A DNA stretch of 64,000 nt, from contig QAND01000011.1 in NCBI GenBank assembly GCA_003150225.1, forward strand, positions 16,267 to 80,266. Direction: 5' to 3'. Below the pieces are notes generated by a model. It ran no database searches. It had not been told where the DNA came from and saw only the letters and a list, made by a program, of their open reading frames with translations. The DNA comes from Bacillota bacterium (GTDB lineage Bacteria > Bacillota > Clostridia > Christensenellales > QAND01). Numbering within the stretch: the first letter of the stretch is position 1; each line of letters begins with the position of its first letter. Below, in pieces: positions 32,922 through 42,124 of the stretch. The position numbers and the translations under genes were made by a program.

Positions 32922-33329
32922 ATGTCAGAAAAGGAACCAGTCCATATGGAGCCCCTTCCCCACGATCATGGCCAGCACACCCATGAGGTTCTGGAGCAGA
33001 TGCCCACTCCGGATAGCTTTGCCAAGGTGTCCGATACCTTTTCCCTTCTTTCGGACAGCACGCGGCTCCGCATTCTATGGCTTCTATGCCACAGCGAGGA
33101 ATGCGTCTACAACATCGCCGCCGCCATCGGCATGAGCGCCCCGGCGGTCTCCCACCACCTGCGGGCCCTGCGGCAGTCCGGTTTGATCGTCAACCGCCGG
33201 ATCGGCAAGGAGATCCATTACACCCTAGCGGGCACCCCCGAGGCGGAGCTGGTGCACCGGATGGTGGACGATATCTTCCAAATCCAATGCCCCCGGCGCC
33301 ATTGGCACCAGGAAAAGGCGCAATCCTAA
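32922..33329 (+). CDS. ArsR/SmtB-family metal-responsive repressor
   Basis: Winged-helix repressor predicted to control the adjacent zinc/cadmium efflux genes. The 135-residue product starts MSEKEPVHMEPLPHDHGQHTHE at 32922 (AAGGGG site). It has a His-rich N-terminus (possible metal site), the wHTH (LLSDSTRLRILWLLCHSEECVYNIAAAIGMSAPAVSHHLRALRQSGL) with a Cys in the helix that carries the CadC-type alpha3N site, and an unusual C-terminus QCPRRHWHQEK rich in Cys/His. It has its own promoter and is separated from the ATPase by a hairpin, so it may be made constitutively. Confidence 0.9.
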   Translation: MSEKEPVHMEPLPHDHGQHTHEVLEQMPTPDSFAKVSDTFSLLSDSTRLRILWLLCHSEECVYNIAAAIGMSAPAVSHHLRALRQSGLIVNRRIGKEIHYTLAGTPEAELVHRMVDDIFQIQCPRRHWHQEKAQS

Positions 33330-33408
33330 AAATCTCCATCCATGGGCTTTTCGAGGCCAAACCGGGCCTAATACGGACAAATGCGGCCTTCTTTGGACGG
33401 CTGTGGAT

Positions 33409-33441
33409 AAAAAAAGCGGGGCAAACTGCCCCGCTTTTTTT
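33409..33441. terminator. Bidirectional terminator between the repressor and the foldase
   Basis: Perfect stem AGCGGGGC/GCCCCGCT with a 5-base loop, seven A before and seven T after. It serves the plus-strand repressor and, mirrored, the minus-strand foldase (stop at 33449). Confidence 0.92.
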
Positions 33442-33448
33442 CATATCT

Positions 33449-34864
33449 TTATTTTACAAATTTGATCCGGTCGGGATACACCTTCACGCCTAGCTCATCG
33501 GCGTACTTCTGGATCCCCTCATCCACAGCCGTCTGCTGGGCATCCTCATCTGCCAGGGGCTGTACGATGCTCTTCACCAAATCGTAGGGCAGATCCGCCT
33601 CATCGGTGCCATACAGCAGTTTCACGATATGAACGCCAAAGTCAGACACCACGGGATCGCTGATCTGACCCGCCTCGGTAAGCTGTTGAGCAGCGTCCAC
33701 AAAGGTCTCATCAAAGCCATATCCAGTGGGGGAAATCAGGTATCCGGTAATGGAGCTGGCTCCCTGCTTCATCCCGGGATCCTCCCCATATTCCGCTAAA
33801 AGGGTGTCAAAATCCTCCCCCGCCTTTAACCTGGCCACCAAGTCCTGGGCTTTGGCCACGTTGCCGGCAGCCAGCTCATCCCGCCGGGCAAAATACTGGT
33901 TCTGCAGGGTCTCGATCCTGGCACTCTGCGCGGAGATGATGGCGTCTTTGTCGTCGATGATCTTCTGCTGGGCGGCCGCTTCCTCGGTATCCCCAGCGTC
34001 CTCCGCCGTTAGCTTGGCGGCCTCCGCTTCGCTCTTAGCGGTCTCAGCATCGCTCTTGGCGCTCTTCTCATCATCGATGGTCTCCTGAAGGGCCTCCAGC
34101 TCATCCTGCTGTTCCTCGGTAAAGGTGAACAGGATATGCTTCACCAGCTGATATCCGCTGGCCTTGTGAAGGGTATAAGCGCCGATGAGGTCGCTGTCCC
34201 CGGTCACCACGCTCTCATAATAGGTTTCGCCGGTAATGGCGGCCTCCTTCTGGCTTTGAAGGTCCGTTTCGTACCGCGCCTTCACCTGCTCGTCGCTAGC
34301 GGTCACGTCCTTGGCCAGGGCATTCCCCAGCTTCTCCAGCTTAACCTGCTTATAGACTTCCTCCCGGTACTCCTGAAGGGTCATCCCGGTGTTTTCCAGG
34401 AAAAAGGCGTCCACCTGGGCGTCAATGTCCTCTCCTTCAGCCTGGGCATTTTCCTCGGCCGCCTCGGGGTCCTCGTCCTCCGTTAGCATGTACGCTTTGA
34501 CAAACTCCACATACTGATCCACCGAAGCATCGGCCTCCGCGATCTCCTCCTCGCTAAGGGGCATGTCCCGGTCCACGATGATGGCGGCAACCTCCATCTG
34601 CATCAAATAATCCAGATAGTCCTCCAACATGGCGTCCATCTGCTCCCGGGTGGATTCCTCCATGGTCTCGTCCATTAGATCGATGCTATATCCCATAGAG
34701 GTAAAATAATCGGTAACGGTATCATAGACCTGCTGTTTTGTATAGGTCACATCCCCTACCTGTAGCACAATCTGAGCCATGTCCTTTTCTCGGTTGACCT
34801 GGCAGCCTGCCAGCATCAGCACCAGCATCCCAAGGGCCAATAGAAGCGCAAGGGTCTTTTTCAT
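33449..34864 (-). CDS. SurA/PrsA-type peptidyl-prolyl isomerase lipoprotein with coiled-coil insertion
   Basis: Extracytoplasmic foldase anchored as a lipoprotein. The 471-residue product has a lipobox LAGC with the lipidated Cys at 21, a SurA-like N-terminal chaperone part (about 30-235), and a parvulin (PpiC) domain that is split: its first strand YQLVKHILFTF is at 239-249, while the remainder (DLVARLKAGEDFDTLLAEYGEDPG ... VSDFGVHIVKLLYG) is at 341-418. Between them, residues about 250-337 are a charged, Ala/Glu-rich predicted coiled coil. It has its own consensus promoter and a terminator. The substrate is unknown. Confidence 0.88.
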   Translation of the reverse strand: MKKTLALLLALGMLVLMLAGCQVNREKDMAQIVLQVGDVTYTKQQVYDTVTDYFTSMGYSIDLMDETMEESTREQMDAMLEDYLDYLMQMEVAAIIVDRDMPLSEEEIAEADASVDQYVEFVKAYMLTEDEDPEAAEENAQAEGEDIDAQVDAFFLENTGMTLQEYREEVYKQVKLEKLGNALAKDVTASDEQVKARYETDLQSQKEAAITGETYYESVVTGDSDLIGAYTLHKASGYQLVKHILFTFTEEQQDELEALQETIDDEKSAKSDAETAKSEAEAAKLTAEDAGDTEEAAAQQKIIDDKDAIISAQSARIETLQNQYFARRDELAAGNVAKAQDLVARLKAGEDFDTLLAEYGEDPGMKQGASSITGYLISPTGYGFDETFVDAAQQLTEAGQISDPVVSDFGVHIVKLLYGTDEADLPYDLVKSIVQPLADEDAQQTAVDEGIQKYADELGVKVYPDRIKFVK

Positions 34865-34914
34865 TCGGTACCTCCTAGACGGCGGTCTTTTCTAAGCCGC
34901 CGTAAATACAAGTT

Positions 34915-34943
34915 ATTATATCCTGTCCATGTGACGAAATCAA
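34915..34943 (-). promoter_or_regulatory. Promoter of the foldase gene
   Basis: Minus strand: TTGATT (34938-34943), 17-base spacer, TATAAT (34915-34920). The short leader holds an ACGGCGG/CCGCCGT hairpin (34879-34903) just before the ribosome binding site. Confidence 0.8.
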
Positions 34944-34980
34944 ATCGGCAATGTGAGCGGACGGTGTCCATGGTTTGAGG

Positions 34981-37900
34981 CTACGCGGGAAGGGCGGACA
35001 GAAACTCCATCGTCTTTTTCAGCATCTTTCCATCGGTGGCGTTTTTCTCCGTGAGGATCAAACCAATGGGATTGGTGTTCTTAAGAGTAGCCCCTTTCCC
35101 ATACTCTTCCACCGCCTGAATTAGAGCAGCTCCGTCCACCTGGGCCGTGGATGCGAACTTCATACGGCACTCTCCCCGGCGGATGGCGGCTGTAGCAACG
35201 CCATGCTGGATGCACAGCGCTTTCAGTTCCGCCACCTCTATGAGATTCTCTACCGGACCGGGAAGGGCCCCATAGCGGTCCACCAAGGACTCCCGTACAT
35301 CATTGGCGCCCGCCTGGTCCAGGATGGCGGCAATCCGCTTATATGCCGCCACCTTCTGCTCGGTGTTGCCAATGTACTCCGTTGGAATAAAGGCGGGCAG
35401 GCTGGTCTCCACCGACGCATCGGCCTCCGGCTGATCCGGTTCTCCCTTTACCTCTCGAATGGCATCGGCCAACAGCTTACAATAGGTGTCGTAGCCCACC
35501 TGCGCCATATGCCCGTGCTGCTCCGGCCCCAGGAGATTGCCGGCACCCCGGATCTCCAAATCCCGCATGGCGATCTTATAGCCGCTGCCCAGCTCGGTGA
35601 ATTCGCTGATGGCATAAAGCCGCTTCTGGGCCGTCTCGTTCATGACTCGCTGGCCGTTATAGGTCAAATAGCAGTACCCTGGGCGGCTGCTCCGGCCCAC
35701 CCGGCCCCGCAGCTGATACAGCTGGGCCAAGCCCAGCCGGTCGGCATCCACAATAAAGATGGTGTTGGCAGTTGGAATATCCAGCCCCGACTCGATGATG
35801 GTGCTGCACACCAGCACATCCACCTCCTGGTTGTAAAAGGCCATCATCGCTTTCTCCAATGGGAGTTCCCCCATTTGGCCATGGGCCATGCCAATTCGAG
35901 CCTCGGGCACCAATTCCCGCACTGATGACACAAACCGCTCCATGGTGCCCACATTGTTGTAAAGGATGTAGGTTTGCCCATTTCGATTGATCTCTCGCAG
36001 AATTGCCTGGCGCAATAATTCTCCCTCATAGGGGGCCACATAGGTGGTGACGGGGCTTCGATCCCCGATAGGGGTATGGATCACCGACATATCCCGGATG
36101 CCGATGAGGGACATTTCCAGGGTCCGGGGGATGGGGGTAGCCGTGAGGGTAAGCACATCCACCGTCTTTTTCATGTTCTTGATGGTATCCTTGTGCGCTA
36201 CCCCAAACCGATGTTCCTCGTCGATGATGAGCAAGCCCAGATCCCGGGGACGCACGTCCCGGCTCAGCAGCCTATGGGTGCCGATGAGGATATCCACCTC
36301 TCCCGACTGAAACCGCGTGAGCACATCCTCCTGCTCCTTTTTGCTCCGAAAACGGGAAAGCACATCCACCGTAATGGGGTAGCCCTCGCACCGGGCCGAG
36401 AAGGTAGCGTAGTGCTGCTGCGCCAGAATGGTGGTGGGCACCAATACCAGCACCTGTTTGGCGTCCATCACCGCCTTAAAAGCAGCACGGATGGCCACCT
36501 CGGTCTTGCCATAGCCCACATCCCCGCATAAAAGACGATCCATGATACGAGGGCTTTCCATATCCCGTTTGATCTCCTCGATGCTCTGCTGCTGGCCCTC
36601 GGTTTCATCAAAGGGGAAAGCGGACTCGAACTCCTTCTGCCACAGGGTATCCTCCGAAAAGGCGTGACCCCGGCTGGCCTGCCGCTGGGCATACATGGCT
36701 ACCAAATCAAAAGCCAGTTCCCGGACCCCTTTTCGCACCTTCTGCTTGGCCCGTTCCCATTCAGCACCGCCGATACGGCTCAGCTTAGGCTTGGCTTCAT
36801 CGGACCCGATGTACCGGGTGACCCGGTTGAGCTGGTCGGCCGGAATATAGAGCTTATCCCCATCCCGATACTCGATGAGCATGAAATCCTTCTGGACCCC
36901 CGCCACCGGAATGGAGGTCAGTCCACGATAGATGCCGATGCCATGGATATCATGAACGGCATAGTCCCCTTCCTTGAGGTCAAAGGCCTCGGGAGCCGCT
37001 TCCTTTCGCTTCCGCTGGGGCGCTCGGCCCTGGCGGAAGATTTCGGCCTCGGAATACAGGATAAACCGGCCATCGGTATATTCAAATCCGGCGCCAATGG
37101 GATAGGGGGTGATGACCACCTCTCCCGGTTTCAGATCCCGGTTCAGGTCCCGGATACAGGCGCAGTCCACCCCCTTATCCAAAAGGGTTTGGTACAGGGC
37201 CTCGCAGCGCTTTTCATTTCCCAGGGCGATAGCGGTGGTATAGCCGCCCTTTTTGCGGTATTTCAACTCGTCGGCTAACAGGTCCAGCCGCCCCATAAAG
37301 GGCGTGATGGACCTGCAGGCCAGGGAGAACACATGGCCTCTGGCCCGGCGCTGTACCATGGTGGTGAACTGCACCTTTACCTGGGGCGCCGAGAGAAGCT
37401 CTCCATAGGCGGCCAGCTGATGGGAAAGAGCATCATAGGCATCAGGCCCCAGATGCGTTACAGTATCCTGAAGATCCTCATCGGAAAGGGCGGCCGCCTC
37501 CTTCATCTGGGCGGGCTCATCCAGCAAAAGGATGCCGTTCTCCCCCAGATAATCCACGGCGCAGGTTCTCCCCGATACGTAAGGCACCACCTCAGCGGCA
37601 TAACCGAGATTATCCCCTCGCAGTTCCTCCATCCGCTCTTGCAGCCGGGGACTTGGATTGTGTTTTTGCTCTCGCTCCATGATGAACAGGGCATCCCGCA
37701 CCATCCGGGCGTCCATAGGGGTTTCCACACAAGGGGCGATAGTCACCCCGTCCTGTGGCGCAAGGCTCCGCTGAGACATAGGATCCATGGTCTTGATGGA
37801 ATCCACCTCGTCCCCAAAAAAGTCCAATCGGTAGGCGCCCATGGGCGTGCACACATCCAGAATACCGCCCCGTAGGGAGAATTCCCCCAGGGCGGAAACC

Positions 37901-38400
37901 GCCTCCTCCCGGTGGTAGCCGCCCTGAACCAACCGACGGATGAGGTCGTCCATGGCAAGGGTGGCCCCCTTATGGACGGTGATCTGTGATTTGCAAAAGA
38001 CCGATCGAGGAGAAAGGCAGGCCCGAGCGCCATCCACCCCTGCCAGCACAAGGCAGGGCTCTCCTCCCGCTAAAGCGGTAAGGGCTTGAATCCGCAGAGC
38101 CCTTTGCTCCCGGCTGTCCACCGCCCGGGTAAAACTGAAGGCCCGGGCAGGCAGAAAATAGGTCTCTCCCGGCAGCACTGGGGACATGGCCGCGTACAGC
38201 CGCTGCGCCATGTAATCATTGGGGCAGATCAAAAGCATAGGCCGCTTCTGCTCCAAATAGGTGGTGATCACCAGAGGGATTTTGCTGATTTCGGGCATGC
38301 CGAAAACGGAGAGGGGTTCGCCGCCCCCCCTCCTTATGGCATCCTGTATCCCCGCGTACTCCGGACTTCTCCGGATGGGGTCTAAGATTCTATGATTCAT
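34981..38400 (-). CDS. mfd: Transcription-repair coupling factor Mfd
   Basis: Removes RNA polymerase stalled at DNA lesions and recruits UvrA. The 1139-residue product has the UvrB-like N-terminal part, the polymerase-interacting RID domain (LKEGDYAVHDIHGIGIYRG), and an SF2 translocase with Walker A GDVGYGKTEVAIRAAFKA, Walker B IIDEEHRFG and a RecG-like TRG region, then the C-terminal domain. Typical length. It overlaps the end of pth by 11 bases and is the last gene of the glmU-pth-mfd operon; I see no clear terminator after it. Confidence 0.97.
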   Translation of the reverse strand: MNHRILDPIRRSPEYAGIQDAIRRGGGEPLSVFGMPEISKIPLVITTYLEQKRPMLLICPNDYMAQRLYAAMSPVLPGETYFLPARAFSFTRAVDSREQRALRIQALTALAGGEPCLVLAGVDGARACLSPRSVFCKSQITVHKGATLAMDDLIRRLVQGGYHREEAVSALGEFSLRGGILDVCTPMGAYRLDFFGDEVDSIKTMDPMSQRSLAPQDGVTIAPCVETPMDARMVRDALFIMEREQKHNPSPRLQERMEELRGDNLGYAAEVVPYVSGRTCAVDYLGENGILLLDEPAQMKEAAALSDEDLQDTVTHLGPDAYDALSHQLAAYGELLSAPQVKVQFTTMVQRRARGHVFSLACRSITPFMGRLDLLADELKYRKKGGYTTAIALGNEKRCEALYQTLLDKGVDCACIRDLNRDLKPGEVVITPYPIGAGFEYTDGRFILYSEAEIFRQGRAPQRKRKEAAPEAFDLKEGDYAVHDIHGIGIYRGLTSIPVAGVQKDFMLIEYRDGDKLYIPADQLNRVTRYIGSDEAKPKLSRIGGAEWERAKQKVRKGVRELAFDLVAMYAQRQASRGHAFSEDTLWQKEFESAFPFDETEGQQQSIEEIKRDMESPRIMDRLLCGDVGYGKTEVAIRAAFKAVMDAKQVLVLVPTTILAQQHYATFSARCEGYPITVDVLSRFRSKKEQEDVLTRFQSGEVDILIGTHRLLSRDVRPRDLGLLIIDEEHRFGVAHKDTIKNMKKTVDVLTLTATPIPRTLEMSLIGIRDMSVIHTPIGDRSPVTTYVAPYEGELLRQAILREINRNGQTYILYNNVGTMERFVSSVRELVPEARIGMAHGQMGELPLEKAMMAFYNQEVDVLVCSTIIESGLDIPTANTIFIVDADRLGLAQLYQLRGRVGRSSRPGYCYLTYNGQRVMNETAQKRLYAISEFTELGSGYKIAMRDLEIRGAGNLLGPEQHGHMAQVGYDTYCKLLADAIREVKGEPDQPEADASVETSLPAFIPTEYIGNTEQKVAAYKRIAAILDQAGANDVRESLVDRYGALPGPVENLIEVAELKALCIQHGVATAAIRRGECRMKFASTAQVDGAALIQAVEEYGKGATLKNTNPIGLILTEKNATDGKMLKKTMEFLSALPA

Positions 38401-38998
38401 GGGTGTTCTCAGCCTGTTCCTCCTTCTTTAAACGTCCCTTATGATTATACCGCTGTTGGGTGGTTTCCAGACCATGCTCAAGAAGGCAAATGGCCGCCTC
38501 AGCGCCTTTCTTTACCCCTTGCTGAAAGGCCTCTCCATTTTCTCCGCACGGACGGCTTAAAACGTAGTCCGCCAGATCCCACTGGGGAGGCGGGCTGCCC
38601 GCGCCGATTCGAATTCGGTAGAAAGCCTGAGTACCGATCTCCTGGATGATGCTCCGCATCCCGTTATGGGTACCGGCGCTGCCATGGTCCCGCACCCGAA
38701 CGGCGCCGGGCGGAAGATCGATATCGTCATACAGCACCAGGATATCCATACTGTCTACCTTATAGTAGGCCGCCAGATCCAGGACGCACTTTCCGCTGAG
38801 GTTCATATAGGTTTGGGGCTTTACCAGCATCACACGGCTATTCCCCACCCACCCCTCGGCGGTATAGGCTTCCCGATGACGCCGAAAAGACGGAAACCTC
38901 AGCTGTTTTGCCATCTCATCCAATGCAAGAAACCCCGCGTTATGCAAGGTATGCTCGTATTGCTGCCCGGGATTCCCCAGGCCAAATACCAATTTCAT
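38390..38998 (-). CDS. pth: Peptidyl-tRNA hydrolase
   Basis: Releases tRNA from prematurely dropped peptidyl-tRNA. The 202-residue product begins MKLVFGLGNPGQQYEHTLHNAGF, containing the family's Asn and the catalytic His, and has the catalytic Asp in LYDDIDLPPG and the GSAGTHNGMRSI motif (here DHGSAGTHNGMRSI). It sits 1 base after glmU and overlaps mfd by 11 bases, the same local order as in B. subtilis where ctc and fin lie nearby. Confidence 0.97.
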   Translation of the reverse strand: MKLVFGLGNPGQQYEHTLHNAGFLALDEMAKQLRFPSFRRHREAYTAEGWVGNSRVMLVKPQTYMNLSGKCVLDLAAYYKVDSMDILVLYDDIDLPPGAVRVRDHGSAGTHNGMRSIIQEIGTQAFYRIRIGAGSPPPQWDLADYVLSRPCGENGEAFQQGVKKGAEAAICLLEHGLETTQQRYNHKGRLKKEEQAENTHES

Positions 38999-38999
38999 C

Positions 39000-40385
39000 T
39001 CAATAGACCTCGCGAAGCGCGCCCTTTTTCCGCTTTTCGTCGGCCCAGTCCTCCTTGATATACTGCTGGCTGCGGCCCACAGAAAGAGCTCCCGCCGGAA
39101 CCTCTCCCACCACCGTGGTACCCGCCGCTACATAGGCGCCGTCTCCCACGGTGCAGGGAGCCACCAGGTTTACATTACAGCCGATAAACACGCCGTCTCC
39201 CACGGTAGTCTGGTATTTCTTTAGGCCATCATAGTTGGCAAAGATGGTTCCGCAAGCGATGTTGCAATGGGCGCCCACATCGGCGTCCCCCACATAGGTC
39301 AAGTGGGGCAGCTTGGTTCCTTCCCCGATTCTGGCCTTCTTGATCTCCACAAAATCCCCGATGTGCACGCCATCCTCCACCACGGTAGCAGGACGAAGAT
39401 AGGCAAAGGGGCCGATGGTCACATCGTTGCCCACGGTGCTGTCCATGATCACGCTGTCCCGGATATGGCACCGGTCGCCCACGGTAGAGCCGTCAATCAC
39501 GGTACCGGATTCGATGACGCAGTCGGCTCCAATAGCGCTCTTCCCACGGATATGGCAGCCGGGATATAGGATGGTATCCTGGCCGATAACGGCCCCGTCC
39601 TCGATGTAGGTATGGTCGGGATCCATCATAATTACCCCACCCACAAGATACTCATGATTGATGCGCCGGCGCATGATGGCCTCGGCGGCAGCTAGCTGGG
39701 CCTTATCGTTGACGCCGGAGCACTGCTGCGCGTCCACCAATAGCCCGCCCACTCGACCGGTCGCCGCCAGCATGGCGATACAGTCGGTGAGATAGTATTC
39801 CCCCTGGGCGTTGTCACAGGAGAGCTGTCCCAGACAGCGCAGAAGACTTTCAATGCGGAAGCAGTATACCGAGGAATTCACCTCCCGAATGGCCTTTTCC
39901 TCCTGGTTGGCGTCCTTTTCCTCTACGATGCGCAGGATACTGCCGGTAGTATCCCGGATCACCCGGCCGTAGCCCGTGGGATCATCGGGTTCACTGGTCA
40001 GTACCACGGCGTCCAACCGTTCCTCCTTACACATGGCATATAGCTGCCGGAGGGTGTCGGCCATAAGAAGGGGCATATCCCCCGCGAGCACTACTGCGTA
40101 TCCGGATTTCCCACTCAGGTAGGGCTCCGCCATCATCACCGCATGGCCCGTTCCTTTCTGCTCTGCCTGAACCGCAAAATCCGCCCGGTCCCCCAGATGC
40201 TCCATAATGGCTTCTCTGCCTACGCCCACCACCACTACGGGTTTATTTCCAGTAGCATCCTGGGCAGCGGCCACAACCCGGTCAATCATGGGTTTGCCGC
40301 AGACGGTGTGCAACACCTTGGGCCGGTTGGACTTCATCCGCTTACCATGTCCTGCCGCCATTACAATCGCCATCATATGTTCCAT
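39000..40385 (-). CDS. glmU: Bifunctional UDP-GlcNAc pyrophosphorylase / glucosamine-1-P acetyltransferase
   Basis: Makes UDP-N-acetylglucosamine for peptidoglycan. The 461-residue product starts MEHMMAIVMAAGHGKRMKSNRPKVLH (GGAGTGG upstream fixes 40385), giving the pyrophosphorylase signature, followed from about residue 250 by a left-handed beta-helix of hexapeptide repeats with acetyltransferase motifs (VEIKKARIGEGTKLPHLTYVGDADVG). Length is typical. First gene of the glmU-pth-mfd unit; a consensus-like promoter lies 40 bases upstream. Confidence 0.97.
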   Translation of the reverse strand: MEHMMAIVMAAGHGKRMKSNRPKVLHTVCGKPMIDRVVAAAQDATGNKPVVVVGVGREAIMEHLGDRADFAVQAEQKGTGHAVMMAEPYLSGKSGYAVVLAGDMPLLMADTLRQLYAMCKEERLDAVVLTSEPDDPTGYGRVIRDTTGSILRIVEEKDANQEEKAIREVNSSVYCFRIESLLRCLGQLSCDNAQGEYYLTDCIAMLAATGRVGGLLVDAQQCSGVNDKAQLAAAEAIMRRRINHEYLVGGVIMMDPDHTYIEDGAVIGQDTILYPGCHIRGKSAIGADCVIESGTVIDGSTVGDRCHIRDSVIMDSTVGNDVTIGPFAYLRPATVVEDGVHIGDFVEIKKARIGEGTKLPHLTYVGDADVGAHCNIACGTIFANYDGLKKYQTTVGDGVFIGCNVNLVAPCTVGDGAYVAAGTTVVGEVPAGALSVGRSQQYIKEDWADEKRKKGALREVY

Positions 40386-40422
40386 GGGTTTCCCACTCCA
40401 ATACATAAGGATTCATCATAAG

Positions 40423-40452
40423 ATTGTATGCGCTGAGCCCGCACCTTGTCAA
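40423..40452 (-). promoter_or_regulatory. Promoter of glmU-pth-mfd
   Basis: Minus strand: consensus TTGACA (40447-40452), 18-base spacer, TACAAT (40423-40428), about 38 bases before glmU. Confidence 0.8.
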
Positions 40453-40596
40453 CCCAACAGACACGCGGCCGGATCCCCGCTGCGGCCGCCCAGGAGGGCG
40501 CTGACATGCCGCAAGGATAGCGGCTGGAGGATCGTTTGGTAACGAACAAAACACCCTGTACATCAAAGCATGCCGATGGACCCGGGCACTGCCCGG

Positions 40597-40626
40597 TTGA
40601 TTTCCTGGACGCCTCTGCCGTATAAT
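40597..40626 (+). promoter_or_regulatory. Promoter of murC
   Basis: TTGATT (40597-40602), 18-base spacer, consensus TATAAT (40621-40626), 31 bases before the murC start. A CCGGGC/GCCCGG hairpin (40583-40597) abuts the -35. Confidence 0.75.
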
Positions 40627-40657
40627 AGAATGACATCAGTAGATTGGAGAGATCGTT

Positions 40658-42037
40658 ATGCCCAACATCTTTGATCACCAGGGAAAACGGGTGCATATCA
40701 TCGGCATCTGCGGAGCCAGCCTCTGTGGGGTTGCGGATATCCTCAAGGAAAATGGTTTTACCGTCACCGGATCCGATATGAAAACCACCATCTTTACCCC
40801 CTACGTGGATCGTATCGGCGTGCCCTATACCATCGGCCACAGCGAAGAGAATGTGGCGGGAGCGGACTTTGTGGTTCACAGCGCTGCCGTTCCTGAAACC
40901 AACGTGGAATTGGCCTATGCTCGGGCTCATGGCATTCCGGTACTGGAGCGTTCCGAGTGCGTTGGTCAGATCTTTGACCGGTACCAAAACAGCATCAGCG
41001 TAGCAGGCTGCCATGGAAAGACCACCATCTCCTCCCTTTTGGGCCTCATGCTTCTGCGAGGTGGCATGGATCCCACTATCCATGTAGGCGGCGTGCTCCA
41101 TTATCTGGAGGATAGCGGCACTCGGGTTGGCAACAGCGATATCATGGTGTTGGAATCCTGCGAATACATGAACAGCTTTTATCACTTTAAGCCCCATATC
41201 GCCGTTCTCAACAACGTGGATGACGACCATCTGGACTTTTTTAAGGACATGAGCGACGTCTATCATTCCTTTGCCACCTTTGTGGACGGCATGGATCCGG
41301 ATGGCGTCATCTTTGGCTGTATTGACGATCCCCAGGTGGTTAAGCTCATGGAGCAGTCCGGCCGAAAGACGGTTTCCTTCGGCCTCTCCGGTGGGGATTA
41401 TACCGCCAAGGATATTGAATACGATGAGGTTGGCTGCGCTGCCTTCACCCCTGTTCGCCGAGGGGAGGCTTTGCCCCGGGTCAAGATCCATCTGCCGGGG
41501 GATTACAACGTGGCCAATGCTTTGGGCGCTCTTGCCGTAGCCGACTATCTGGGCTGCAGCTATGACGCCATCACCCAGTCCCTGGAAGAATACGAAGCCG
41601 CCGAGCGGCGGTTTGAGTTCCATGGCGAGCTGGATGGCGTAAAGGTGTACCACGATTTTGCCCATCATCCCAGCGCTGTCAAAGCCTGCATGCGGGCCGC
41701 CAAGATGTTCCATTACAATAAATTATGGGCCGTTTTCCAATGCAACTCCTACTCCCGGGCCTACAAACTCTTTGACCGGTTTGTGGAAGCTTTTGACCCT
41801 GCCGATACCGTCATCATATCGGAGATTTTCCCGGGACGGGAAACCGATACCGGGCTGGTCAACGGCCAGCAAATGGCCGATGCCATCACCGCTCGGGGAG
41901 GCGAGGGCATCTATATCCCGGATTTTACCGATATCGGGAAATACCTACAGGCCCATTGGCATCCTGGAGATATGGTTCTCATGGTGGGTTCCGGGGATAT
42001 CAACGCTCATGTATGGAAGATCCTGAAAAAGTATTGA
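40658..42037 (+). CDS. murC: UDP-N-acetylmuramate--L-alanine ligase
   Basis: Adds the first amino acid (L-Ala) to UDP-MurNAc in peptidoglycan synthesis. The 459-residue product has the N-terminal Rossmann part (VHIIGICGASLCGVADIL), ATP motif AGCHGKTTISSL, the Mur-ligase segment ESCEYMNSFYHFKPHIAVLNNVDDDHLDFF typical of MurC, and the C-terminal DFAHHPSAV motif. Mpl-type ligases are related, but the length and ESCEY motif favour MurC. Single plus-strand gene between glmU and the cohesin gene, with its own promoter and terminator. Confidence 0.93.
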   Translation: MPNIFDHQGKRVHIIGICGASLCGVADILKENGFTVTGSDMKTTIFTPYVDRIGVPYTIGHSEENVAGADFVVHSAAVPETNVELAYARAHGIPVLERSECVGQIFDRYQNSISVAGCHGKTTISSLLGLMLLRGGMDPTIHVGGVLHYLEDSGTRVGNSDIMVLESCEYMNSFYHFKPHIAVLNNVDDDHLDFFKDMSDVYHSFATFVDGMDPDGVIFGCIDDPQVVKLMEQSGRKTVSFGLSGGDYTAKDIEYDEVGCAAFTPVRRGEALPRVKIHLPGDYNVANALGALAVADYLGCSYDAITQSLEEYEAAERRFEFHGELDGVKVYHDFAHHPSAVKACMRAAKMFHYNKLWAVFQCNSYSRAYKLFDRFVEAFDPADTVIISEIFPGRETDTGLVNGQQMADAITARGGEGIYIPDFTDIGKYLQAHWHPGDMVLMVGSGDINAHVWKILKKY

Positions 42038-42041
42038 TTTT

Positions 42042-42074
42042 AAAAAAACGCTTGGTACATCCAAGCGTTTTTTT
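42042..42074 (+). terminator. Terminator after murC
   Basis: Stem ACGCTTGG/CCAAGCGT, 5-base loop, seven T after. Begins 4 bases after the stop codon; A run on the other side makes it symmetrical. Confidence 0.92.
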
Positions 42075-42084
42075 ATTCAAAAAC

Positions 42085-42117
42085 AAAAAAAGCCTGCGGC
42101 AGACCGCAGGCTTTTTT
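42085..42117 (-). terminator. Terminator after the cohesin gene
   Basis: Stem GCCTGCGG/CCGCAGGC with loop CAGA, T run on the minus strand, 8 bases after the stop at 42125. Confidence 0.9.
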
Positions 42118-42124
42118 ACTATAG

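Noticed and set aside
40373..41713. Open frame of 446 codons on the minus strand opposite murC
   Set aside because: Fully antisense to murC with all its motifs intact; no ribosome binding site and no recognisable domain.
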